From Capnocytophaga cynodegmi DSM 19736 (GTDB lineage Bacteria > Bacteroidota > Bacteroidia > Flavobacteriales > Flavobacteriaceae), in assembly GCF_000379185.1 (NCBI RefSeq), contig NZ_KB900704.1, positions 62,001 through 126,000 on the forward strand: a stretch of DNA of 64,000 bases, given 5' to 3'. Positions 52,999-63,980 of the stretch are shown here, piece by piece. How positions within the stretch are numbered: the stretch's first letter is position 1; each line of letters opens with the position of its first letter. A program made the translations under genes and the position numbers. A model generated the notes under the pieces. It was not told the origin of the DNA. It worked only from the letters and a program-made list of their open reading frames with translations, and searched no databases.

Positions 52999-55464
52999 TC
53001 AAAACTCCATCTCTGTATCCTCCATTGTGTTATCACGTTGATTTTTGCGTTCTTTTTGTTGCCCTTTGATGTTTCCAAATCGGTATGTAAAATTGAGCAT
53101 TATTTGACGCTGACGCCATTGCATTTCGGAATGGGTAATGACTCTTGCTGTTTGGGTATCTGCAATCATCTTTCGTGAATTGAATAAATCACTCACATTC
53201 AATGAAATATTTCCTTTCTTATTGAATATTTCCTTACTTAAAGCTAAATTCGCTGATAAATTTCCTTCGATTTCAGATTGAGCTGATTTTCTGGGAGCAC
53301 TGTATGTAACATTTATTTGAAAATCAATATTATATATTAAAGGTAACTTCGCCGTAAAACGACTTGACCACGAATTAGCTTCTGTATCAAAATTCTGTGT
53401 AGTTGTAATATTCTTATAGTTTGTATATGTATAAGAACCACTTGATTTATAATGATAAAAATTCATATTTAGCGAAAAACGCCAATTCTTTTTTGGTGTA
53501 TAATTAGCGGTAAACTCAACCCCTACCCTATCTTCATCTGAAAGATTAATTGGGCGACGCATCATAACTGGAACCGAAAGCCCGTTTACTGTAATAAAAT
53601 CACCTGTTTCCAAAGAAATCATTTCAAAAACTTCTGTAGAATGATTGTAATACACAGAAGTATTCAAACTAACTTTATCCCATCTTTTTAAATATGCAAC
53701 ATCAAAGGCATTTGTGTACGTTGGGTCCAAATCGGGATTTCCGCTAAATAAATTTGTATTACTTGAACGAGATACAAACGGATTGATAAAACGTGACCAA
53801 GGACGACGCAAACGACGACTATAACTTACACTAAGTTGCTGTTCTTCAGAAAATTCATATCCTAAATAAACCGATGGAAATAAACCCGAATATTTTTTGG
53901 AATAATTTTCATTTGTATCTTTCAACAACGAAATAACTTTGGTATGTTCAAAACGCAAACCTCCCATAAAATTCCATTTACCTAATTTTGTACCCAATTG
54001 CGAATAAAAAGCATTGATGTATTGTTCGTAAAAGAAATGATTGCTAAAGTTTGGATTTCGAATTAAATTTCCTACAGCATCAAAAATTCCTGCGGTAAAA
54101 TCAATATCGGTTTCATCAAGTGTTCCTCGATAACCTGCCTCGAACTGCGATTTATTATTTTCACCAAACGGAAGTACATAATCTATCTGAGCCAAGTGTT
54201 TTATACCTTTCTCTTTTCCAATGGTTTGTTCAGTTTCTAAATCTGTATTCGTTGTCAAATTTCTCTCCTTAATAATGGCATTTTCATCTTCTTTTGATGA
54301 AGAAAATTGATAATCAGCTGTTAATTTATGTCCATCATTATTGAACTTATGCTCAAAATTGAGTGAATACTGAAAACGAAAATCATCATCTGATTCTGTA
54401 TTATTTCTGTAACGTTTTGCTGTAAGCACCCGATTAACATCGTAATTAAAAAAATCAGTATCTGTTGTGTTTTTTCCCTTACTTGAGCCTAAAACAAAGC
54501 TATTTGTAATTGAAGATTGCTCATTAATACGATATTCTGCTCCAAAATTGAAATTATAACCATTTCTAAAACGATTTGTTTTACGATTTTCATCTTGAAA
54601 ATTGGCTACTTTTCCCAAATCATTCAAATTTTGCTGACTAAACTTCGTATTTCCAGGAGAATTTCTATCGCGATACGATACATTTGTGAAAAAAGTCCAA
54701 TCTTTTTTACGCAAACTCAAATTTGTACCAACTTCATACGCTTCTGGATTTCCTACCGAAGCCGTTACTGAGCCCATAAACCCTACTGCACTTCCTTTTT
54801 TAAGGATAATATTGATGATTCCCGCTGTTCCTTCCGCATCGTATCGCGAAGAAGGATTTGAAATAACTTCCACTCTTTCAATGGATTCTGCAGGAAGCTG
54901 ACGCAATGCTTCGTCATTCACTCCCGACAAGGCAGAAGGCTTTCCGTTAATCAAAATTTGGACACTTTCATTACCTCGAAAACTTACTTTTCCTTCAGTA
55001 TCAACCGAAACGGAAGGCACATTGTCCAAAACATCAGAAACTGAACCTCCTTTCACGGTCATATCCTGCCCTACATTGTACACTTTTTTATCCAAATGCA
55101 ACTCCACTGTAGTTCGCTCAGCAACAACCTCAACTCCACTTAGTTCCTCCACATCAATCTTCAAAATAATATTTCCTAACTTTTTGTTTTCGTTTAGGTT
55201 AAAGTTTTTCACTTCATACGTTTTGAATGAAAAAAACTGAACTTTCAAATGATACACTCCTTTGGGAGCTTTTACATTAAATTCTCCTTTTTCATTAGTT
55301 ACACCTCCTGTTATTTTGCTGGGATTGTTCAATGACTCCAATACAATAGTTGCATACTCCAAAGGGGTTTTAGTCTCATTATCAATCACTTTTCCTGATA
55401 TGGAAAACTCTTGTCCCCAAGCCGAAAAAGTAATAAAAGTAAATAGAAATACCAATTTCTTCAT
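52999..55464 (-). CDS. TonB-receptor-like outer-membrane barrel with carboxypeptidase-like N-domain
   Basis: An 821-residue outer-membrane protein. Signal MKKLVFLFTFITFSAWGQ; a CarboxypepD_reg-like domain (FSISGKVIDNETKTPLEYATIVLES) at 20-105; a plug domain about 115-225 (VSDVLDNVPSVSVDTEGKVSFRGNESVQILINGKP, ERVEVISNPSSRYDAEGTAGIINIIL); and the OMP_b-brl_3-type barrel from 230, ending in an acidic, glutamine-rich tail. It lacks a SusD partner. Start ATG 55464 is chosen for its signal peptide; the longer frame adds 26 residues with no signal. Substrate unknown. Confidence 0.9.
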   Translation of the reverse strand: MKKLVFLFTFITFSAWGQEFSISGKVIDNETKTPLEYATIVLESLNNPSKITGGVTNEKGEFNVKAPKGVYHLKVQFFSFKTYEVKNFNLNENKKLGNIILKIDVEELSGVEVVAERTTVELHLDKKVYNVGQDMTVKGGSVSDVLDNVPSVSVDTEGKVSFRGNESVQILINGKPSALSGVNDEALRQLPAESIERVEVISNPSSRYDAEGTAGIINIILKKGSAVGFMGSVTASVGNPEAYEVGTNLSLRKKDWTFFTNVSYRDRNSPGNTKFSQQNLNDLGKVANFQDENRKTNRFRNGYNFNFGAEYRINEQSSITNSFVLGSSKGKNTTDTDFFNYDVNRVLTAKRYRNNTESDDDFRFQYSLNFEHKFNNDGHKLTADYQFSSSKEDENAIIKERNLTTNTDLETEQTIGKEKGIKHLAQIDYVLPFGENNKSQFEAGYRGTLDETDIDFTAGIFDAVGNLIRNPNFSNHFFYEQYINAFYSQLGTKLGKWNFMGGLRFEHTKVISLLKDTNENYSKKYSGLFPSVYLGYEFSEEQQLSVSYSRRLRRPWSRFINPFVSRSSNTNLFSGNPDLDPTYTNAFDVAYLKRWDKVSLNTSVYYNHSTEVFEMISLETGDFITVNGLSVPVMMRRPINLSDEDRVGVEFTANYTPKKNWRFSLNMNFYHYKSSGSYTYTNYKNITTTQNFDTEANSWSSRFTAKLPLIYNIDFQINVTYSAPRKSAQSEIEGNLSANLALSKEIFNKKGNISLNVSDLFNSRKMIADTQTARVITHSEMQWRQRQIMLNFTYRFGNIKGQQKERKNQRDNTMEDTEMEF

Positions 55465-55704
55465 AATAAATAATTTCACTTTATAAAAATACAACTCATT
55501 AGACATCAAAAAAAATAAATGGTTTAATGAAAACAAAAACAATAATTTTTATTTTTTAAAACATCAACCTTAAAAGCTTAAAAATCATACACTTATCAAA
55601 TATTAATTTTTTTAAATAATCTTCATTTAGAATTATTTTTTATGAAACTCATTGTTTATTACATTTTTTCATTAGTTTTGCTCAACAAAATAAAGAAGAA
55701 AACT

Positions 55705-56148
55705 ATGATTACATTTTTAACAAAAGAGCTCATTACGCCCGTAATTGAGCAAGATGCTCGTGATTTATTCTCCCTACTTAGTAAAAGAAAACAACTTCCT
55801 CTTTCTGAAGTTTTTAACAATGAAAAAGAAGCTCCTTTTATTGCCTGTTACATTGAAAATGGAAGGCTTTTAGGAATGGCTTCAATGGCAGTTTACAAAG
55901 TTATTTCTGGACATAAGGGTTGGATTGAGGATGTGGTTGTCAGTGAATCGCAACGCGGAAAAAAGATAGGCAAACAACTTATTCAAGCTCTCATTGAAAA
56001 GGGGAAATCTTTGGATTTAGGAGAAATTCTTCTTTTCACTTCTGCTGATAAGGTTGGAGCTATAAAACTCTATGAGCAAGAAGAATTTAAAGACAAAGGT
56101 GTTTTGGTATATGTGAAAGCACTGAAAGAAATTTATCCAAAACAATAA
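55705..56148 (+). CDS. GNAT-family N-acetyltransferase
   Basis: A 147-residue acetyltransferase. The acetyl-CoA loop reads VVVSESQRGKKIGKQLIQALIEKGKSL (R-x-x-G-x-G/A variant QRGKKIG), preceded by the strand GWIEDVVV and followed by LLFTSADKVGAIKLYEQEEFKDKGV. Start at ATG 55705, with AAAGAAGAAA before it; an earlier in-frame ATG at 55642 would add 21 hydrophobic residues. The substrate is unknown. Terminator follows. Confidence 0.88.
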   Translation: MITFLTKELITPVIEQDARDLFSLLSKRKQLPLSEVFNNEKEAPFIACYIENGRLLGMASMAVYKVISGHKGWIEDVVVSESQRGKKIGKQLIQALIEKGKSLDLGEILLFTSADKVGAIKLYEQEEFKDKGVLVYVKALKEIYPKQ

Positions 56149-56192
56149 AAAAAAGAATAGTTAGAATTAAATATTCTAACTATTCTTTTTCT
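56146..56192. terminator. Bidirectional terminator between the GNAT gene and the acyltransferase
   Basis: AAAGAATAGTTAGAAT and ATTCTAACTATTCTTT make a 16-bp stem, flanked by A and T runs; it overlaps the end of the acyltransferase coding sequence slightly. Confidence 0.85.
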
Positions 56193-56941
56193 AAATTCTT
56201 AACTTTCAAAAACGATTCGTGTTGCTCAATTGCCATTTCTATTTTCTCAACAATTTGTTCAACACTTTCATTCTCATAATCAATTTGTAGGGGTGATTTT
56301 ATAACCATTGATTGTCGTACGCCCTTCTTTTTAATATTGATTCCTTTCTTATCAAACGAACGGCGAAAACCATCAATAACGATAGGTACAACAACGGGTT
56401 TGTATTGTTTTATTAAGTGAGCCGTTCCTTTACGAATGGGTTTCCAAGGTGATGTCGTTCCTTGCGGAAAGGTAATTACCCAGCCGTCATTTAAGGCAAT
56501 GCCTATGTTTTCAACATCGCTTTGTTTGACTTCACGCTGAATTTCTTTACCCTTTTCCCGCCAAGTTCTATCCACAGGAATAGCCCCAACGTAACTCAAA
56601 ATTTTGGGAAGCAAACCCGACTTCATCGTTTCGGAAGCCGCTATGTAATAAATATTTAGCTTCGGATTCCACAAATAACCTATGTTCTTAATCGTATTTA
56701 CTCTCCCTTTCAAACTTGCATTAAAAACGTGAAGCATTGCAGCCACATCAGCAAAGTAAGTTTGATGATTTGAAATAAACAAAACATTTGCCTCAGGAAG
56801 ATTTCTAATAACGTCCGAACCTTCTATCTTGAGCTGATTAAATCCGTTGTAACGGCTATGTGTAACAACCCCAAAAATCCTTATTAACCAGCGTTTTATC
56901 CACAATATCTGTCCGAAAGGACTTCTTTTAAACAATTTCAT
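56180..56941 (-). CDS. 1-acyl-sn-glycerol-3-phosphate acyltransferase-like (PlsC family)
   Basis: A 253-residue membrane-associated acyltransferase of phospholipid synthesis. The catalytic block is FISNHQTYFADVA (NHxxxxD type) near 51-63, followed by GAIPVDRTW near 120 and VITFPQGTTSPWKPIRKGTAHLI near 155 (the second motif FPQGT), with VVPIVIDGFRRSF near 187. All motifs agree with the family, although other substrates than lyso-PA are possible. Confidence 0.9.
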   Translation of the reverse strand: MKLFKRSPFGQILWIKRWLIRIFGVVTHSRYNGFNQLKIEGSDVIRNLPEANVLFISNHQTYFADVAAMLHVFNASLKGRVNTIKNIGYLWNPKLNIYYIAASETMKSGLLPKILSYVGAIPVDRTWREKGKEIQREVKQSDVENIGIALNDGWVITFPQGTTSPWKPIRKGTAHLIKQYKPVVVPIVIDGFRRSFDKKGINIKKKGVRQSMVIKSPLQIDYENESVEQIVEKIEMAIEQHESFLKVKNLEKE

Positions 56942-57038
56942 CTTTTAATAAATCTTCAATCAAAATAGAAAATACAATTTGAAAGTTTTTCTTATTTAAT
57001 TCTCTTTTTTAAGATTTTTATAAAATATTTTCTTTTTT

Positions 57039-58232
57039 CTAAGCAATTACTCCACTGCCAACAAGTTCATCATTATCATACCAAACAGCAAATTGCCCTT
57101 CGGTAACAGCACTTTGAGGCTCTTCAAAATGAACAAAAAGCCCATTTTCCGTTTTGTACAAAATAGCTTTTTGCAAAGGCTGACGATAACGAATCCTTAC
57201 CATAAAATCCCTCTTTTCACCTACTTGCAAAGCCAAATCTTCACGAACCCAATGCACATCACACTCCTTTATGAAGAGAGCTTTACGAAAGAAACCTCTG
57301 TGATTATGCCCTTGTCCTACATAAATAACATTATGATTTACATCGGTTTCTATTACAAAAAGTGGCTCAGGTGTACCTCCCACATGCAGTCCTTTTCGTT
57401 GTCCTTTTGTAAAGTAATGTGCTCCCTGATGTGTTCCTACTTTTTTCCCATCAGAAAACTGATATTTGAATCGTTTTGAAAGATATTTTAATTCATCTTC
57501 ATAAGTTTCAAAGAGTTTTAAACTATCAAACGAATTGTATCCCTCCCAATCATTTGAAATTTCGATAATGTCTCCCATTTTAGGTTGCAATTGTTGTTGT
57601 AAAAATTCAGGCAAACGCACTTTCCCTACAAAACAAAGTCCTTGAGAATCTTTCTTTTCAGCAGTAACCAAATTTTGTTGTGCTGCAATGGCTCTAACCT
57701 CTGATTTTTGCAGTTCACCTATCGGAAAAAGAGCTTTACTCAATTGTTTTTGTGACAATTGACATAAAAAATAAGATTGGTCTTTATTTGTGTCTTTTCC
57801 TGAAAGTAAACGATAGATTTTTTTGCCGTCAACAACAATTTCCTCTTTCCTACAATAATGACCAGTTGCCACGTAATCAGCCCCAAGTGAAAGGGCCAAA
57901 TTCATAAACACATCAAACTTTATCTCTCTGTTACACAACACATCAGGATTAGGAGTACGACCATTTTCATACTCGCGAAACATATAATCCACAATACGTT
58001 GCTTGTACGGTTCACTCATATCAATCGTTTGAAAAGGAATTCCTAATTTTTCAGCGACCAAAAGAGCGTCATTACTATCTTCCAGCCACGGACATTCATT
58101 GGAAATAGTAACCGAATCATCGTGCCAATTCTTCATAAACAAGCCAATTACCTCATAACCTTGTTGTTGCAAAAGATATGCAGCAACACTGCTATCCACA
58201 CCGCCTGAAAGTCCTACTACTACTTTTTTCAT
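57039..58232 (-). CDS. mnmA: tRNA 2-thiouridylase MnmA
   Basis: A 397-residue PP-loop ATPase that makes s2U34 in tRNA(Lys, Glu, Gln). The start is [21 protein letters not shown]; the PP-loop is SGGVDSS, the catalytic cysteines lie in [13 protein letters not shown] near 105 and [10 protein letters not shown] near 205. The upstream 15 codons of the longer frame are not family-like. A TAGCTTTG box on the minus strand at 58282-58275 lies 43 bp before the start. Confidence 0.96.
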   Translation of the reverse strand: MKKVVVGLSGGVDSSVAAYLLQQQGYEVIGLFMKNWHDDSVTISNECPWLEDSNDALLVAEKLGIPFQTIDMSEPYKQRIVDYMFREYENGRTPNPDVLCNREIKFDVFMNLALSLGADYVATGHYCRKEEIVVDGKKIYRLLSGKDTNKDQSYFLCQLSQKQLSKALFPIGELQKSEVRAIAAQQNLVTAEKKDSQGLCFVGKVRLPEFLQQQLQPKMGDIIEISNDWEGYNSFDSLKLFETYEDELKYLSKRFKYQFSDGKKVGTHQGAHYFTKGQRKGLHVGGTPEPLFVIETDVNHNVIYVGQGHNHRGFFRKALFIKECDVHWVREDLALQVGEKRDFMVRIRYRQPLQKAILYKTENGLFVHFEEPQSAVTEGQFAVWYDNDELVGSGVIA

Positions 58233-58344
58233 TTTCTCTACGATACTACTTCGTTTATTGAAATAATTAAAGTGCAAAGCTACTATTTTTTTATGATTTA
58301 TCTGTATTAATAAAATATGTGATTCTCCATTGGGTTAAAATTCA

Positions 58345-58352
58345 TACCTTTG
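58345..58352 (+). promoter_or_regulatory. -7 box of the 58415 gene
   Basis: TACCTTTG, 62 bp before the start codon. Spacing to the nearest TTG (58330) is too short to be a good -33 element. Confidence 0.45.
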
Positions 58353-58414
58353 CACACATTTTTTCTTAATTTAATTCACAATAAATTTTTGTGTAAGTAT
58401 CTAATCAAAAAATT

Positions 58415-59551
58415 ATGAAAGCAGAATTACTAAAACAAAAACAAGCTATCATTAAGCAGATGGAAGCTGAATTTGAGGCTACTTCCGAAGAAAACAGATA
58501 TTTTTCAATTGAAAATATTCAAAAATGTGATGATGATTTAACTCAATTTATTGAAAGACTAAGCAATTTAGACAGAAACAAACTTTCACAAACCGATTTT
58601 GAACCTATCATATATGAAATCTGTAAAAATTTAGCAACTTTCAACCAAAATTATGAAGAAATCGAGTATTTACACGGATTTTTGTACAACGGTTACACAC
58701 AAGAACTTAGCAATTTCATTCGTAAAGCCATTTTCGGTTTTGGATATCAGTTGCCTACTCCCATAAGTATTCCAACCAAAGTATTTTCCCTAAAACATTC
58801 ACCTAAATTTCAATTTGAATATTTTTCGGTATACATTGGAAATGACAGCAAGGAAAGTGTAAGTTTAATCTATAACAATAACAATCAATGTTTTGAGTAC
58901 GACGAAAATCCGTATGGAGATTGCTATCTTTTACCTATTTATAATTTCCAAATAAATTCTCAACACACTGAAATTTCTTTCGAAGTACTTTCAGAAGGGC
59001 AATACAAAGTTATAAAACTAATCTCCCAACACCCAAAAGATGCAATTTGGTTTAAAACATTAGTTTATTTACATCAAAATAAAATTTTTACGGGAGAAAT
59101 CCCTCCTTACTTATCCCAAATCACTTTAATAACAAGGCTTGGTAAATTGTACGAATTTCGTAGTTCAAACTACACTGCTGAAGGAGAAATCATTTCGATG
59201 TACTCAGAAGGCACTGGAACTAATATTTTTGCAGGAAATCTTGATGAAAAAGGAAATGCAAAACACTTCTCATCAATTGAAGAAGATACACCGCAGAGAC
59301 TTTTTCTGATTCATGCCGTTCCTACTTGGAAACGCTTTGAAGTTGATAATCTGTATTTTAAAGACAATAAACTCGTAGTTATTACCCAAAGTAATTATCA
59401 TTTTTATAAAGAAGAATGGAAACTTGATATACAACTTTCTGAGCCACAAACATTTGAATTTCCAGTAAAGACGCTTCCCTTTATGCTTACATTTTTACAG
59501 GAAATACTTGCGGAAAAACCTTTTGTAAAAGAAGAAGAATCCAGAAATTAG
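58415..59551 (+). CDS. Uncharacterised cytosolic protein
   Basis: A 378-residue protein with no signal peptide or membrane helix. The first 110 residues are helical (AELLKQKQAIIKQMEAEFEATSEENRYFSIENIQKCDDDLTQFIERLSNL), and the rest is beta-rich with paired aromatic strands (FQFEYFSVYIGNDSKESVSLIYNN, VIKLISQHPKDAIWFKTLVYLHQN). I recognise no domain. It lies between mnmA (divergent) and uvrA (77 bp downstream). Codon use is like its neighbours. Confidence 0.75.
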   Translation: MKAELLKQKQAIIKQMEAEFEATSEENRYFSIENIQKCDDDLTQFIERLSNLDRNKLSQTDFEPIIYEICKNLATFNQNYEEIEYLHGFLYNGYTQELSNFIRKAIFGFGYQLPTPISIPTKVFSLKHSPKFQFEYFSVYIGNDSKESVSLIYNNNNQCFEYDENPYGDCYLLPIYNFQINSQHTEISFEVLSEGQYKVIKLISQHPKDAIWFKTLVYLHQNKIFTGEIPPYLSQITLITRLGKLYEFRSSNYTAEGEIISMYSEGTGTNIFAGNLDEKGNAKHFSSIEEDTPQRLFLIHAVPTWKRFEVDNLYFKDNKLVVITQSNYHFYKEEWKLDIQLSEPQTFEFPVKTLPFMLTFLQEILAEKPFVKEEESRN

Positions 59552-59580
59552 TTTATAAATTTAATCAACGAAAAAATTAC

Positions 59581-59588
59581 TATTTTTG
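59581..59588 (+). promoter_or_regulatory. -7 box of uvrA
   Basis: TATTTTTG, 39 bp before the start codon; -33 element not clear. The SOS box type of Bacteroidetes is not obvious here. Confidence 0.4.
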
Positions 59589-59627
59589 CCAAAGTTTGCT
59601 TTTTCGGCAAAGATTCGATAACAACGT

Positions 59628-62456
59628 ATGGAAAACAAAATTGAAGTTCAAGGGGCAAGAGCTCACAACCTTAAAAATATAGACATTGACATTCCCAGAG
59701 AGCAACTTGTAGTAATTACAGGGCTTTCAGGAAGCGGGAAATCATCACTTGCTTTTGACACTATTTATGCCGAAGGACAACGACGCTATATCGAAACTTT
59801 TTCAGCATACGCAAGGCAGTTCTTAGGAGGGCTTGAACGACCTGATGTTGATAAAATCGACGGACTTTCGCCAGTTATCGCCATCGAACAGAAAACAACT
59901 TCCAAATCGCCCCGCTCTACTGTGGGAACAATAACCGAAATTTACGACTTTTTGAGGCTTCTTTTCGCTCGTGCATCCGATGCGTACAGCTACAAGACGG
60001 GCGAAAAAATGGTAAGTTACAGCGATGCTCAAATTCAGGAACTTATCACAGAAAAATATCACGAAAAAAGGATAAATATTCTCGCTCCAGTGGTGCAATC
60101 ACGTAAAGGACATTATCGCGAACTTTTTGAACAAATTGCTAAACAAGGATTTGTGAAAGTGCGTACCAATGGCGAAATTCGGGATATTGAAAAAGGAATG
60201 AAACTCGACCGATACAAAACGCACGATATTGAAATAGTGGTCGATAGACTTCTTATCGATTCAAATAAAGATACCCAAAGTCGATTACAGGAATCCATAA
60301 AAGTAGCAATGCAATACGGCGACGGAGTGCTGATGGTTTTAGACCAAGAAACGGAAAAAATTCAGTTTTTCAGTCGTAATTTGATGTGTCCAAGCACGGG
60401 AATTTCATATCCGATGCCCGAACCAAACACATTTTCGTTCAATTCGCCCAAAGGAATGTGTCCGCATTGCAACGGATTAGGAGAAGTGCAGGAAGTCAAT
60501 CTTTCTAAAATCATTCCTAATCCAAAAATGTCCATAAAAATTGGGGCTATTGTTGCTATAGGCGAACAAAAAAACACTTGGATATTTAAACAACTTGAGA
60601 TTATCCTTCACAAATTCGGTGCAAAACTATCTGATAATGTAGAAGACCTTCCGCAAGAAGCCATCGATATCATTCTATACGGAGCAAAAGAAAAATATGC
60701 CATAAAATCAGACGTTTTAGGAATAACAAGAGAATATGAAATTGATTTTGAAGGAATTGTAAACTTCATAAAGAATCAGCACGACAATTCCGATTCTGTT
60801 TCCATCAAAAGATGGGCTTCCGACTTTATGGACACGCTTCCTTGCCCTGAATGTGAAGGAACTCGCATTCGCAAAGAGGCTCTTTTCTTCAAAATAAACG
60901 AGAAAAACATCGCCGAACTTTCCAAAATGGATATTTTAGAGCTTTCGGATTGGTTTGCTGTTCTTCCTGAAAAAATTTCAGAAAAACAACAGAAAATTGC
61001 ATCGGAAATTATCAAAGAAATAAGCACACGATTGCAATTTCTGGTAGATGTAGGTTTGACATATCTCTCTCTTAACCGAAGTTCAAAATCGTTATCAGGC
61101 GGGGAGGCTCAGCGAATTCGTTTGGCTACCCAAATCGGTTCACAACTAACGGGCGTACTTTACATCTTGGACGAACCCAGCATTGGGTTACATCAACGAG
61201 ATAACAAACGTCTTATCAATTCATTAAAAGCTCTTCGCGACATCGGAAACTCAGTTATTGTAGTGGAACACGACGAAGAAATGATTCTGGAGGCCGATTA
61301 TGTAATTGATATAGGACCAAAAGCGGGAAAAAATGGTGGTGAAATTATCTTTCAGGGGACTCCAAAGCAAATGATGGCTTCAAACACCATTACTGCTGAC
61401 TATATTAGTGGACGAAAACAAATAAATACCTCCAAAGAACGCAGAAAAGGTAACGGTAAGGAAATTATTTTGCGTGGCTGTACGGGAAATAACCTCAAAA
61501 ATGTGTCGGTAACTTTTCCTTTGGGAAAAATGATTGGCGTAACAGGGGTTTCGGGTAGCGGAAAGTCCACTTTGATAAATGAAACGCTTTATCCGATTTT
61601 AAACGCTCATTTTTTCAATGCGGTAAAGAAACCTATGCCTTATGAAAGCATCGAAGGACTTGAAAACATTGATAAAGTAATCGCTATAGACCAGTCGCCC
61701 ATCGGAAGAACGCCTCGTTCCAACCCTGCAACCTATACGGGAGTTTTTAGTGAAATCCGCACTCTTTTTACACAGACGCCAGAGGCTATGATACGCGGAT
61801 ACAAACCAGGTAGATTTAGCTTTAACGTGAAAGGCGGTAGGTGCGAAACGTGTGAAGGTTCAGGTCTGAAAGTTATCGAAATGAACTTTTTACCAGACGT
61901 TTATGTGGAGTGCGAAACCTGCAAAGGAAAACGTTTTAACCGAGAAACACTCGAAGTTCGTTACAAAGGAAAATCAATAGCCGATATTTTGGATATGACT
62001 ATCTCGGAAAGCGTTGTTTTTTTTGAAAATATTCCTAAAATACATCGAAAATTAAAAACTATTGAAGAAGTAGGACTCGGATACATCACTTTGGGACAAC
62101 AATCAACCACGCTTTCGGGTGGAGAAGCTCAACGAGTGAAATTAGCCACAGAACTTTCAAAAAAGGATACTGGAAATACGTTTTATATTCTTGATGAACC
62201 TACTACGGGCTTACATTTTGAAGATGTAAAAGTACTTTTAGACGTTTTGGATAAATTGGTCGATAAAGGAAATACCGTGCTTGTCATCGAACATAATATT
62301 GACGTTATCAAAAAAGTAGACTACATCATCGACATAGGCTATGAAGGCGGAAAAGGTGGCGGTGAAGTTGTCGCCTCTGGAACACCTGAAGAAGTAGCAA
62401 AAGACAAAAAAAGTTTTACAGCTGAATTTTTGAAAGAAACGAAGATACAGAAATAA
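59628..62456 (+). CDS. uvrA: Excinuclease ABC subunit A
   Basis: A 942-residue DNA-damage recognition ATPase of nucleotide excision repair. The first ATPase has [23 protein letters not shown] at about 33-55 and [12 protein letters not shown] near 487; the second has [17 protein letters not shown] near 640 and [12 protein letters not shown] near 830. Zinc motifs are visible: [10 protein letters not shown] near 280, [10 protein letters not shown], and C-terminal [29 protein letters not shown]. Complete and of normal length. Confidence 0.97.
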   Translation: MENKIEVQGARAHNLKNIDIDIPREQLVVITGLSGSGKSSLAFDTIYAEGQRRYIETFSAYARQFLGGLERPDVDKIDGLSPVIAIEQKTTSKSPRSTVGTITEIYDFLRLLFARASDAYSYKTGEKMVSYSDAQIQELITEKYHEKRINILAPVVQSRKGHYRELFEQIAKQGFVKVRTNGEIRDIEKGMKLDRYKTHDIEIVVDRLLIDSNKDTQSRLQESIKVAMQYGDGVLMVLDQETEKIQFFSRNLMCPSTGISYPMPEPNTFSFNSPKGMCPHCNGLGEVQEVNLSKIIPNPKMSIKIGAIVAIGEQKNTWIFKQLEIILHKFGAKLSDNVEDLPQEAIDIILYGAKEKYAIKSDVLGITREYEIDFEGIVNFIKNQHDNSDSVSIKRWASDFMDTLPCPECEGTRIRKEALFFKINEKNIAELSKMDILELSDWFAVLPEKISEKQQKIASEIIKEISTRLQFLVDVGLTYLSLNRSSKSLSGGEAQRIRLATQIGSQLTGVLYILDEPSIGLHQRDNKRLINSLKALRDIGNSVIVVEHDEEMILEADYVIDIGPKAGKNGGEIIFQGTPKQMMASNTITADYISGRKQINTSKERRKGNGKEIILRGCTGNNLKNVSVTFPLGKMIGVTGVSGSGKSTLINETLYPILNAHFFNAVKKPMPYESIEGLENIDKVIAIDQSPIGRTPRSNPATYTGVFSEIRTLFTQTPEAMIRGYKPGRFSFNVKGGRCETCEGSGLKVIEMNFLPDVYVECETCKGKRFNRETLEVRYKGKSIADILDMTISESVVFFENIPKIHRKLKTIEEVGLGYITLGQQSTTLSGGEAQRVKLATELSKKDTGNTFYILDEPTTGLHFEDVKVLLDVLDKLVDKGNTVLVIEHNIDVIKKVDYIIDIGYEGGKGGGEVVASGTPEEVAKDKKSFTAEFLKETKIQK

Positions 62457-62510
62457 ACTCCTTACTCTATATTTTTGTTCAACAATTCTTAAAAAGAAGA
62501 ATATCGGTTC

Positions 62511-62541
62511 TTGTTTTTATATCTTTTTATTTGTACGTTTG
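62511..62541 (+). promoter_or_regulatory. lpdA promoter
   Basis: TTG (62511-62513), 20 bp, TACGTTTG (62534-62541), a good consensus match, 32 bp before the start codon. Confidence 0.75.
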
Positions 62542-62573
62542 CGATATTAATCATAAAATTTAAGTATTAAGTT

Positions 62574-63980
62574 ATGAAAACATATGATATTGTTGTAATA
62601 GGCTCAGGACCTGGAGGATATGTAGCTGCCATTCGTTCAGCACAGTTAGGATTCAAAACGGCTATTATTGAGAAATACGACACTTTGGGTGGCACTTGTT
62701 TGAATGTAGGTTGCATTCCTTCAAAAGCTTTATTAGATTCTTCTCATCATTACGAAGATGCTTTAAAACACTTTGAAACACACGGCATTGAAATTACTGG
62801 CGAAGTAAAAGTTAGCCTTAAAAAAATGATTGACAGAAAAAATTCTGTAGTAGAGCAAACTTGTTCAGGAATTAAATTCTTGATGGATAAAAACAAAATT
62901 GATGTTTTTCACGGATTGGGAAGTTTCGTAAATTCAACTCGAATCAAAATCACTTCAAAAGATGGTTCTTCTGAAGAAATTGAAGCTCAAAAAACAATTA
63001 TCGCTACAGGTTCTAAACCTTCCTCTTTACCATTCATAACTATTGATAAAGAACGTATTATAACTTCTACTGAAGCTCTTAAATTAACCGAAATTCCAAA
63101 GCATTTAATCGTTATTGGCGGTGGTGTCATTGGCTTGGAACTTGGGCAAGTTTACAAGCGATTGGGAGCTTCTGTTTCTGTTGTTGAATATATGGATAGT
63201 ATTCTTCCTACTATGGATAAAGGTTTAGGGAAGGAACTTACAAAAGTGCTTAAAAAACAAGGTTTTAAGTTCTATACAAGCCATCAAGTAAAAGAAGTTT
63301 CTCGTAATGGAAATATGGTAACTGTAAAAGCCACTACTCAAAAAGGAGAAGAAGTTGTACTTGAAGGTGATTATTGCTTGGTCGCTGTAGGAAGAAAACC
63401 TTATACTGATGGACTGAATTTGGAAGCTGTTGGTATCAAAACAGATGAACGTGGCAGAATTGAAGTAAACTCACATTTACAAACCAATGTATCAAACATT
63501 TATGCGATTGGCGATGTGGTTCGTGGTGCAATGTTAGCTCACAAAGCAGAGGAAGAAGGCGTTTTAGTTGCTGAGCGATTAGCTGGACAAAAACCTCATA
63601 TTGATTACAATCTAATACCTGGAGTTGTCTACACTTGGCCTGAAGTTGCTTCGGTAGGAAAAACAGAAGAACAACTTAAAGAAAAGGGTGTTACGTTCAA
63701 ATCGGGGCAATTCCCGATGCGTGCTTTAGGACGTTCAAGAGCAAGTATGGACACAGACGGATTTGTAAAAATATTAGCTGATGCCTCTACCGATGAAATT
63801 TTGGGAGTTCATATGATTGGTGCCAGAGCTGCTGATATGATAGCCGAAGCCGTAACAGCTATGGAATTCAGAGCAAGTGCTGAGGATATTTCACGCATCA
63901 GTCACGCACACCCAACCTTTACCGAAGCCATCAAAGAAGCTGCTTTGGCTGCCACAGATAATCGGGCTTTACATATATAA
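62574..63980 (+). CDS. lpdA: Dihydrolipoyl dehydrogenase
   Basis: A 468-residue flavoprotein (E3) that reoxidises dihydrolipoamide in 2-oxoacid dehydrogenase complexes. FAD-binding GSGPGGY at 10-16, redox-active pair C42 and C47 in GGTCLNVGCIPS, NAD-binding VIGGGVIGLELGQVYKRLG near 180, and the catalytic His446/Glu451 pair in the C-terminal HAHPTFTEAIKEA. Complete; no E1 or E2 gene is in the window. It has its own promoter. Confidence 0.96.
   Translation: MKTYDIVVIGSGPGGYVAAIRSAQLGFKTAIIEKYDTLGGTCLNVGCIPSKALLDSSHHYEDALKHFETHGIEITGEVKVSLKKMIDRKNSVVEQTCSGIKFLMDKNKIDVFHGLGSFVNSTRIKITSKDGSSEEIEAQKTIIATGSKPSSLPFITIDKERIITSTEALKLTEIPKHLIVIGGGVIGLELGQVYKRLGASVSVVEYMDSILPTMDKGLGKELTKVLKKQGFKFYTSHQVKEVSRNGNMVTVKATTQKGEEVVLEGDYCLVAVGRKPYTDGLNLEAVGIKTDERGRIEVNSHLQTNVSNIYAIGDVVRGAMLAHKAEEEGVLVAERLAGQKPHIDYNLIPGVVYTWPEVASVGKTEEQLKEKGVTFKSGQFPMRALGRSRASMDTDGFVKILADASTDEILGVHMIGARAADMIAEAVTAMEFRASAEDISRISHAHPTFTEAIKEAALAATDNRALHI

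Noticed and set aside
52906-53178. Plus-strand 90-codon frame
   Set aside because: It overlaps the end of the TonB-receptor-like gene on the other strand, has no ribosome-binding context and no family-like sequence.
55465-55542. 26-codon N-terminal extension of the TonB-receptor-like protein
   Set aside because: The downstream methionine gives a typical signal peptide, while the extension places a hydrophobic stretch far from a cleavage site.
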